Positions 56,081 to 64,000 of a DNA stretch of 64,000 nt are shown here, in pieces (position 1 is the first letter of the stretch; every line of letters starts with the position of its first letter). The stretch comes from Anthonomus grandis grandis. Its lineage: Eukaryota; Arthropoda; Insecta; Coleoptera; Curculionidae. The DNA lies in contig NC_065551.1 of assembly GCF_022605725.1 (NCBI RefSeq), forward strand, positions 10,726,001 to 10,790,000, written 5' to 3'. The notes beneath the pieces are model-generated. The model was not told the origin of the DNA. It did no database searches and was given only the letters and a program-made list of their open reading frames with translations. The translations under genes were made by a program, and so were the position numbers.

Positions 56081-58428
56081 TTTCTTAATTCTGGTTGTGT
56101 TCAAACCGTAAAAAACATCATTTGGCAATCTTGTATATGCGAAATAGTAAATTTAAATTATATTCGAATAATAGATAACAGTAATAGAGTAAAATATGAT
56201 TTTTTTTTTTTACAATACATCAGAAAAATTTCAAAAATAATTTACAGTACATTAAATTAACTACAAAAATTAAATTGGAATCAAATCGGACAATGCTATA
56301 ATAATTAATTGTTCTATTTTCTTAACCCTGGTTATGTCCAAAACTTAAAAAGGATCATTTGGGTCATCTTGTATAACCTAAATATTAATTTTAAAATAAA
56401 TTTGAATGATAGATAACCGTAATTGAGTGAGATATAACTATTTTTTAAAACACAACACATAAAACTATTTTTAAAAATCATTTAGGGTTAATCAAATTAT
56501 ATCTAAAAATTAATTTAAAATTAAATCGGAACAATCGTTAATGCTATTAGTTATTATATTTTCTTAACTCTGGTTGTGTTCAAACCGTAAAAAACATCAT
56601 TTAGCTATCTCGTATATGCGAAATAGTAAATTTAAATTATATTCGAATAATAGATAACAGTAATAGTGTGAAATATGATTATTTTTTTTAAAAACAATAC
56701 ATCAAAAAAATTTTGAAAATAATTTACAGGACATCAAATGAACTTCAAAAATTAAATTGGAATGAAATCGGACAATGCTATAATGATTAATTGTTCTATT
56801 TTCTTAACCCTGGTTATGTCCAAAACTTAAAAAGGATTATTTGGGTCAGCTTGTATAACCTAAATATAAATTTTAAAATAAATTCGAATAATAGGTAACC
56901 GTAATTGAGTGAGATGATTATTTTTTTTAAACACAATACATTAAAATATTTTTAAAAATCATATAGGGGTAATCAAATTATATCTAAAAATTTAATCGGA
57001 ACAATCGTTAACGCTATTAGTTATTATATTTTCTTAATTCTGGTTGTGTTCAAACCGTAAAAAACATCATTTGGCTATCTTGTATATGCGAAATAGTAAA
57101 TTTAAATTATATTCGAATAATAGATAACAGTAATAGAGCGAGATATGACTATTTTTTTAAAACACAATACATCAAAATATTTTTAAAAATCATTTAGGGT
57201 TAATCAAATTATATCTAAAAATTGAATTAAAATTAAATCGGAACAATCGCCAACGCTATTAGTTATTATATTTTCTTAACTCTGGTTGTGTTCAAACCGT
57301 AAAAAACATCATTTGGCTATCTCGTATATGCGAAATAGTAAATTTAAATTATATTCGAATAATAGATAACAGTAATACTGTGAAATATGATTATTTTTTA
57401 TAAAAACAATACATCAAAAAAATTTTAAAAATAATTTACAGGACATCAAATGATCTTCAAAAATTAAATTGGAATGAAATCGGACAATGCTATAATGATT
57501 AATTGTTCTATTTTCTTAACCCTGGTTATGTCCAAAACTTAAAAAGGATCAATTGGGTCAACTTGTATAATTTAAATATGAATTTTAAAATTAATTTGAA
57601 TAATAGGTAACCGTAATTGAGTGAAATATGATTATTTTTTTTAAACACAATACATTAAAAAATTTTAGAAAATTATTTAGGGTTAAACAAATTATATCTA
57701 AAAATTAAATTGAAATCATATCGGAACATTAGCTATAGGTAATAGTAATCGATTTTCTTTATCCTGGTTATGTCCAAAACATAAAAACGATCATTTGAGT
57801 CATCTTGTATAACCTAAATAATAATTTTAAAATAAATTTGAATAATAGATAACCGTAATTGAGTGAGATATGACTATTTTTTTTAAACACAATACATCAA
57901 AATATTTTTAAAAATCATTTAGGGGTAATCAAATTATATCTAAAAATTAAATTGAAATCATATCGGAACATTAGCTATAGGTAATAGTAATCGATTTTCT
58001 TTATCCTGGTTATGTCCAAAACATAAAAACGATCATTTGAGTCATCTTGTATAACCTAAATAATAATTTTAATTTATATTTGAATAATAGATAACCGTAA
58101 TTGAGTGAGATATTACTATTTTTTTAAAACACAATACATTAAACTATTTTTAAAAATCATTTAGGGTTAATCAAATTATATCTAAAAATTGAATTAAAAT
58201 TAAATCGGAACAATCGCCAACGCTATTAGTTATTATATTTTCTTAACTCTTGTTGTGTTCAAACCGTAAAAAACATCATTTGGCTATCTCGTATATGCGA
58301 AATAGTAAATTTAAATTATATTCGAATAATAGATAACAGTAATACTGTGAAATATGATTATTTTTTATAAAAACAATACATCAAAAAAATTTTAAAAATA
58401 ATTTACAGGACATCAAATGAACTTCAAA

Positions 58429-60102
58429 AATTAAATTGGAATGAAATCGGACAATGCTATAATGATTAATTGTTCTATTTTCTTAACCCTGGTTATGTCC
58501 AAAACTTAAAAGGATCATTTGGGTTATCTTGTATAACCTAAATATTCATTTTAAAATAAATTTGAATAATAGATAACCGTAATTGAGTGAGATATGACTA
58601 TTTTTTTAAAACACAACACAAAACTATTTTTAAAAATCATTTAGGGTTAATCAAATTATATCTAAAAATTAACTCGGAACAATCGTTAATGCTATTAGTT
58701 ATTATATTTTCTTAATTCTGGTTGTGTTCAAACCGTAAAAAACATCATTTGGCTATCTTGTATATGCGAAATAGTAAATTTAAATTATATTCGAATAATA
58801 GATAACAGTAATAGAGTAAAATATGATTTTTTTTTTAAAACAATTCATAAGAAAAATTTCAAAAATAATTTACAGTACATTAAATGAACTACAAAAATTA
58901 AATTGGAATCAAATCGGACAATGCTATAATAATTAATTGTTCTATTTTCTTAACCCTGGTTATGTCCAAAACTTAAAAAGGATGATTTGGGTCATCTTGT
59001 ATAACCTAAATATTAATTTTAAAATAAATTTGAATGATAGATAACCGTAATTGAGTGAGATATGACTATTTTTTAAAACACAACACATAAAACTATTTTT
59101 AAAAATCATTTAGGGTTAATCAAATTATATCTAAAAATTAATTTAAAATTAAATCGGAACAATCGTTAATGCTATTAGTTATTATATTTTCTTAACTCTG
59201 GTTGTGTTCAAACCGTAAAAAACATCATTTGGCTATCTCGTATATGCGAAATAGTAAATTTAAATTATATTCGAATAATAGATAACAGTAATAGTGTGAA
59301 ATATGATTATTTTTTTTAAAAACAATACATCAGAAAAATTTTAAAAATAATTTACAGGACATCAAATGATCTTCAAAAATTAAATTGGAATGAAATCGGA
59401 CAATGCTATAATGATTAATTGTTCTATTTTCTTAACCCTGGTTATGTCCAAAACTTAAAAAGGATCAATTGGGTCATCTTGTATAATTTAAATATGAATT
59501 TTAAAATTAATTTGAATAATAGGTAACCGTAATTGAGTGAAATATGATTATTTTTTTTAAACACAATACATTAAAAAATTTTAGAAAATTATTTAGGGTT
59601 AAACAAATTATATCTAAAAATTAAATTGAAATCATATCGGAACATTAGCTATAGGTAATAGTAATCGATTTTCTTTATCCTGGTTATGTCCAAAACATAA
59701 AAAGGATCATTTGAGTCATCTTGTATAACCTAAATAATAATTTTAATTTATATTTGAATAATAGATAACCGTAATTGAGTGAGATATTACTATTTTTTTA
59801 AAACACAATACATTAAACTATTTTTAAAAATCATTTAGGGTTAATCAAATTATATCTAAAAATTGAATTAAAATTAAATCGGAACAATCGCCAACGCTAT
59901 TAGTTATTATATTTTCTTAACTCTTGTTGTGTTCAAACCGTAAAAAACATCATTTGGCTATCTCGTATATGCGAAATAGTAAATTTAAATTATATTCGAA
60001 TAATAGATAACAGTAATACTGTGAAATATGATTATTTTTTATAAAAACAATACATCAAAAAAATTTTAAAAATAATTTACAGGACATCAAATGAACTTCA
60101 AA
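58429..60102 (+). repeat. 7-mer HOR unit T-a (1,674 bp)
   Basis: Order A2-B-A1-B-A3-C-B. The B at 58667 has the rare head aattaactcgg. The A1 at 58896 has the rare aaggatgattt. The A3 follows tgatcttcaaaa. These three marks together identify the unit, and also identify the partial unit on either side of the N gap (28140-29023). Confidence 0.86.
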
Positions 60103-61775
60103 AATTAAATTGGAATGAAATCGGACAATGCTATAATGATTAATTGTTCTATTTTCTTAACCCTGGTTATGTCCAAAACTTAAAAGGATCATTTGGGTTA
60201 TCTTGTATAACCTAAATATTCATTTTAAAATAAATTTGAATAATAGATAACCGTAATTGAGTGAGATATGACTATTTTTTTAAAACACAACACAAAACTA
60301 TTTTTAAAAATCATTTAGGGTTAATCAAATTATATCTAAAAATTAACTCGGAACAATCGTTAATGCTATTAGTTATTATATTTTCTTAATTCTGGTTGTG
60401 TTCAAACCGTAAAAAACATCATTTGGCTATCTTGTATATGCGAAATAGTAAATTTAAATTATATTCGAATAATAGATAACAGTAATAGAGTAAAATATGA
60501 TTTTTTTTTTTAAACAATTCATAAGAAAAATTTCAAAAATAATTTACAGTACATTAAATGAACTACAAAAATTAAATTGGAATCAAATCGGACAATGCTA
60601 TAATAATTAATTGTTCTATTTTCTTAACCCTGGTTATGTCCAAAACTTAAAAAGGATGATTTGGGTCATCTTGTATAACCTAAATATTAATTTTAAAATA
60701 AATTTGAATGATAGATAACCGTAATTGAGTGGGATATGACTATTTTTTTTTAACACAATTCATCAAAATATTTTTAAAAATCATTTAGGGTTAATCAAAT
60801 TATATCTAAAAATTGAATTAAAATTAAATCGGAACAATCGCCAACGCTATTAGTTATTATATTTTCTTAACTCTGGTTGTGTTCAAACCGTGAAAAACAT
60901 CATTTGGCTATCTCGTATATGCGAAATAGTAAATTTAAATTATATTCGAATAATAGATAACAGTAATAGTGTGAAATATGATTTTTTTTTTTAAAACAAT
61001 ACATCAAAAAAATTTTAAAAATAATTTACAGGACATCAAATGAACTTCAAAAATTATATTGGAATGAAATCGGACAATGCTATAATGATTAATTGTTCTA
61101 TTTTCTTAACCCTGGTTATGTCCAAAACTTAAAAGGATCATTTGGGTCATCTTGTATAACCTAAATATTCATTTTAAAATAAATTTGAATAATAGATAAC
61201 CGTAATTGAGTGAGATATGACTATTTTTTTTAAACACAATACATCAAAATATTTTTAAAAATCATTTAGGGGTAATCAAATTATATCTAAAAATTAAATT
61301 GAAATCATATCGGAACATTAGCTATAGGTAATAGTAATCGATTTTCTTTATCCTGGTTATGTCCAAAACATAAAAAGGATCATTTGAGTCATCTTGTATA
61401 ACCTAAATAATAATTTTAATTTATATTTGAATAATAGATAACCGTAATTGAGTGAGATATTACTATTTTTTTAAAACACAATACATTAAACTATTTTTAA
61501 AAATCATTTAGGGTTAATCAAATTATATCTAAAAATTGAATTAAAATTAAATCGGAACAATCGCCAACGCTATTAGTTATTATATTTTCTTAACTCTGGT
61601 TGTGTTCAAACCGTAAAAAACATCATTTGGCTATCTCGTATATGCGAAATAGTAAACTTAAATTATATTCGAATAATAGATAACAGTAATAGTGTGAAAT
61701 ATGATTATTTTTTTTAAAAACAATACATCAAAAAAATTTTAAAAATAATTTACAAGACATCAAATGAACTTCAAA
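60103..61775 (+). repeat. 7-mer HOR unit T-b (1,673 bp)
   Basis: It starts like T-a (A2, B with aattaactcgg, A1 with aaggatgattt), but near 60730 the A1 switches to a gtgggatatgac tail with acaattcatcaaaat, followed by B (note ccgtgaaaaac near 60890), A2, C and B. The length is kept although the monomer make-up differs, so exchange has been by whole monomers. Confidence 0.82.
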
Positions 61776-62925
61776 AATTAAATTGGAATGAAATCGGACA
61801 ATGCTATAATGATTAATTGTTCTATTTTCTTAACCCTGGTTATGTCCAAAACTTAAAAGGATCATTTGGGTTATCTTGTATAACCTAAATATTCATTTTA
61901 AAATAAATTTGAATAATAGATAACCGTAATTGAGTGAGATATGACTATTTTTTTAAAACACAACACAAAACTATTTTTAAAAATCATTTAGGGTTATTCA
62001 AATTATATCTAAAAATTAACTCGGAACAATCGTTAATGCTATTAGTTATATTTTCTTAATTCTGGTTGTGTTCAAACCGTAAAAAACATCATTTGGCTAT
62101 CTTGTATATGCGAAATAGTAAATTTAAATTATATTCGAATAATAGATAACAGTAATAGAGTAAAATATGATTTTTTTTTTTAAACAATTCATAAGAAAAA
62201 TTTCAAAAATAATTTACAGTACATTAAATGAACTACAAAAATTAAATTGGAATCAAATCGGACAATGCTATAATAATTAATTGTTCTATTTTCTTAACCC
62301 TGGTTATGTCCAAAACTTAAAAAAGGATGATTTGGGTCATCTTGTATAACCTAAATATTAATTTTAAAATAAATTTGAATGATAGATAACCGTAATTGAG
62401 TGAGATATGACTATTTTTTAAAACACAACACATAAAACTATTTTTAAAAATCATTTAGGGTTAATCAAATTATATCTAAAAATTAATTAAAAATTAAATC
62501 GGAACAATCGTTAATGCTATTAGTTATTATATTTTCTTAACTCTGGTTGTGTTCAAACCGTAAAAAACATCATTTGGCTATCTTGTATATGCGAAATAGT
62601 AAATTTAAATTATATTCGAATAATAGATAACAGTAATAGAGTAAAATATGATTTTTTTTTTAAAACAATACATCAGAAAAATTTCAAAAATAATTTACAG
62701 TACAATAAATGAACTACAAAAATTAAATTGGAATCAAATCGGACAATGCTATAATAATTAATTGTTCTATTTTCTTAACCCTGGTTATGTCCAAAACTTA
62801 AAAAGGATCATTTGGGTCATCTTGTATAACCTAAATATGAATTTTAAAATAAATTTGAATGATAGATAACCGTAATTGAGTGAGATATGACTATTTTTTA
62901 AAACACAACACATAAAACTATTTTT

Positions 62926-64000
62926 AAAAATCATTTAGGGTTAATCAAATTATATCTAAAAATTAATTTAAAATTAAATCGGAACAATCGTTAATGCTAT
63001 TAGTTATTATATTTTCTTAACTCTGGTTGTGTTCAAACCGTAAAAAACATCATTTGGCTATCTCGTATATGCGAAATAGTAAATTTAAATTATATTCGAA
63101 TAATAGATAACAGTAATAGTGTGAAATATGATTATTTTTTTTAAAAACAATACATCAGAAAAATTTTAAAAATAATTTACAGGACATCAAATGAACTTCA
63201 AAAATTAAATTGGAATGAAATCGGACAATGCTATAATGATTAATTGTTCTATTTTCTTAACCCTGGTTATGTCCAAAACTTAAAAGGATCATTTGGGTCA
63301 TCTTGTATAACCTAAATATTCTTTTTAAAATAAATTTGAATAATAGATAACAGTAATTGACTGAGATATGACTATTTTTTTTTAACACAATACACCATCA
63401 TCATTTAGGGTTAATCAAATTATATCTAAAAATTGAATTAAAATTAAATCGGAACAATCGCCAACACTATTAGTTATTATATTTTCTTAACTCTGGTTGT
63501 GTTCAAACCGTAAAAAACATCATTTAGCTATCTCGTATATGCGAAATAGTAAATTTAAATTATATTCGAATAATAGATAACAGTTATAGAGTGAGATATA
63601 ATTATTTTTTTTAAAAACAATTCATAAGAAAAATTTCAAAAATAATTTACAGTACATTAAATGAACTACAAAAATTAAATTGGAATCAAATCGGACAATG
63701 CTATAATAATTAATTGTTCTATTTTCTTAACCCTGGTTAAGTCCAAAACTTAAAAAGGATCATTTGGGTCATCTTGTATAACCTAAATATTAATTTTAAA
63801 ATAAATTTGAATGATAGATAACCGTAATTGAATGAGATATGACTATTTTTTAAAACACAACACATAAAACTATATTTAAAAATTATTTAGGGTTAATCAA
63901 ATTATATCTAAAAATTAATTTAAAATTAAATCGGAACAATCGTTAATGCTATTAGTTATTATATTTTCTTAACTCTGGTTGTGTTCAAACCGTAAAAAAC
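62926..64000 (+). repeat. Block P5: start of a further P copy, cut by the window edge
   Basis: It matches about 16845-17918 at an offset of 46,082 bp, sharing gtaattgactgag (63353), tacaccatcatc, atttagctatctc and ggttaagtcc (near 63737). This marks the start of another 22-24 kb super-repeat copy, since the step from P4 is about 21,995 bp. It runs off the right end inside a B monomer. Confidence 0.85.

Larger units (their letters stand above)
56081..62925 (+). repeat. Block T: 7-mer HOR with 1,673-1,674 bp period
   Basis: The variant gggttatcttg occurs at 58521, 60195 and 61868, and matching A2 starts lie at 58429, 60103 and 61776. The first 7-mer reads 58429 A2, 58667 B, 58896 A1, 59136 B, 59378 A3, 59619 C and 59861 B. 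The second keeps the ends but differs inside after about 60720 (gtgggatatgac and no A3). The left part (56760-57450) contains monomers like those at 22130-22800 in S1, with catataggggtaatc. A C-C pair lies at 57703-58186. Confidence 0.85.
1..64000 (+). repeat. A+T-rich satellite array, ~240-bp monomer, layered HOR structure
   Basis: The whole window, apart from the N gap, is a head-to-tail satellite of about 240-bp monomers (219-242 bp in those I measured), all in one orientation. Each monomer shares two boxes at fixed spacing: box 1 (ctggttrtgt, about 60 bp in) and box 2 (agataac, 82-83 bp after the start of box 1). Three head classes (A, B, C) and two tail classes combine into dimers, tetramers, 7-mers, 12-mers and a 22-24 kb super-repeat. 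Hand counts give 22.5% G+C for the first A monomer and 20.7% for the first B monomer. I find no gene, transposon or unique DNA. Arrays of this size and order are typical of centromeric or pericentromeric heterochromatin; that role is inferred, since nothing in the sequence proves kinetochore activity. Confidence 0.97.

Noticed and set aside
1..64000. CRISPR array
   Set aside because: The repeats are tandem 240-bp monomers without unique spacers, and there are no cas genes.
1..64000. Mitochondrial or plastid DNA, or a bacterial genome, because of high A+T
   Set aside because: No coding sequence, rRNA or tRNA in 64 kb, and a strict satellite structure, exclude these.
1..64000. A hidden gene system or mobile element between repeats
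   Set aside because: I looked for stretches longer than about 20 bp that do not fit an A, B or C monomer and found only the N gap and the 13-bp filler at 39561-39573.

Overview
The window is one uninterrupted block of eukaryotic satellite DNA. It is about 21-22% G+C (hand-counted on two monomers: 54/240 and 50/241). It is built from roughly 265 head-to-tail monomers of about 240 bp, and every monomer I followed points the same way. I find no protein-coding gene, RNA gene, transposon, CRISPR array or unique sequence. The only non-satellite feature is a 100-N assembly gap at 28288-28387. The host cannot be fixed from this sequence. The array size, layered higher-order structure and extreme A+T content indicate a nuclear centromeric or heterochromatic array. 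A plant is a weak guess, based only on a TTTAGGG-containing 10-mer in one monomer class and the general look of the sequence; an insect or another eukaryote is equally possible.

Monomers fall into three related head classes. A-heads carry tcggacaatgctataat, B-heads carry gctattagttat and gtatatgcgaaat, and C-heads carry attagctataggtaatag. There are two tail classes. The A-tail ends catttagggttaatcaaat and is followed by a B- or C-head. The B-tail ends in atgaacttcaaa or atgaactacaaa and is followed by an A-head. The basic rhythm is an A-B dimer (about 480 bp), usually as an A1-B-A2-B tetramer (949-963 bp). Longer units are a 7-mer (about 1,673 bp) and a 12-mer (2,860 bp). Above these, a super-repeat of about 22-24 kb is present about two and a half times, and its copies differ by gains or losses of whole monomers.

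Layout, using my own block names: P1 1-4150 (tetramers); Q1 4151-9864 (two 12-mers) with a partial third iteration to 10837; R1 10838-15671; P2 15672-18785; S1 18786-28287; gap; T fragment 28388-29023; Q2 29024-31883 (a single 12-mer); R2 31884-36060; P3 36061-38940; P fragment with an illegitimate junction 38941-39573; P4 39574-42147; S2 42148-48900; S3 48901-56080; T 56081-62925 (7-mer tandem); P5 62926-64000. P-S-T-(Q-R)-P order recurs.

The array evidently evolved by unequal exchange in register with the monomer. It contains chimeric monomers (B-head joined to A-tail), deletions between short direct repeats, copy-number differences of whole HOR units, and one out-of-register junction with a 13-bp A/T filler. 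No gene function should be assigned here. All identities are by eye, not from computed alignments.
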